A stretch of 44,857 nucleotides of DNA from Caldifarciminota bacterium (GTDB lineage Bacteria; Hydrothermota; Tepidihabitantia; Tepidihabitantales; Tepidihabitantaceae): positions 1 through 44,857 of the forward strand of contig JAPLUO010000196.1 of assembly GCA_026397595.1 (NCBI GenBank), read 5' to 3'. The first letter of the stretch is position 1. The number at the start of each line of letters is the position of its first letter. The position numbers and the translations under genes are program-made. The notes beneath the pieces were generated by a model. The model saw only the letters and a list, made by a program, of their open reading frames with translations. It was not told where the DNA came from and searched no databases. This document shows positions 44,828 through 44,857 of this stretch, piece after piece.

Positions 44828-44857
44828 ATGCTTTACGTTGGTATAGATTGGGCTGCC
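44828..44857 (+). mobile_element. IS110-family transposase, first 10 codons only (MLYVGIDWAA)
   Basis: ATGCTTTACGTTGGTATAGATTGGGCTGCC; VGIDWA matches the N-terminal DEDD motif of IS110 transposases; AAAGGAG RBS. Confidence 0.65.

Overview
The window looks like a chromosomal accessory region of a GC-rich bacterium (my guess is an uncultivated WOR-3/Stahlbacteria-like lineage, low confidence). From left to right it contains: (1) a defence-type block on the minus strand: a partial DUF4011/COG1112 SF1 helicase, a 379-aa protein of unknown function, and a truncated Mod-like methyltransferase N-terminus; (2) a ~27-kb minus-strand extracellular contractile injection system (eCIS, Afp/PVC-like) operon with sheath, tube, baseplate, spike, PAAR, AAA ATPase, DUF4255 cap, two DUF4157 proteins and a putative HExxH metalloprotease payload; (3) clpB; (4) three tandem sialidase/BNR-like secreted paralogues and a small lipoprotein; (5) the first codons of an IS110-family transposase at the right edge. 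The most interesting non-gene signals are: a promoter + ~160-nt structured RNA + intrinsic terminator unit inside the eCIS locus, whose terminator loop is perfectly complementary over 13 nt to the predicted 5' leader of the sheath operon; same-phase 12-bp-period arrays flanking the eCIS operon (including a 60-bp higher-order repeat of 5x12 bp); several families of heptanucleotide arrays placed at eCIS gene junctions and inside eCIS genes; and a direct-repeat-flanked 379-aa gene cassette. All assignments come from reading the sequence by eye; no searches were run.
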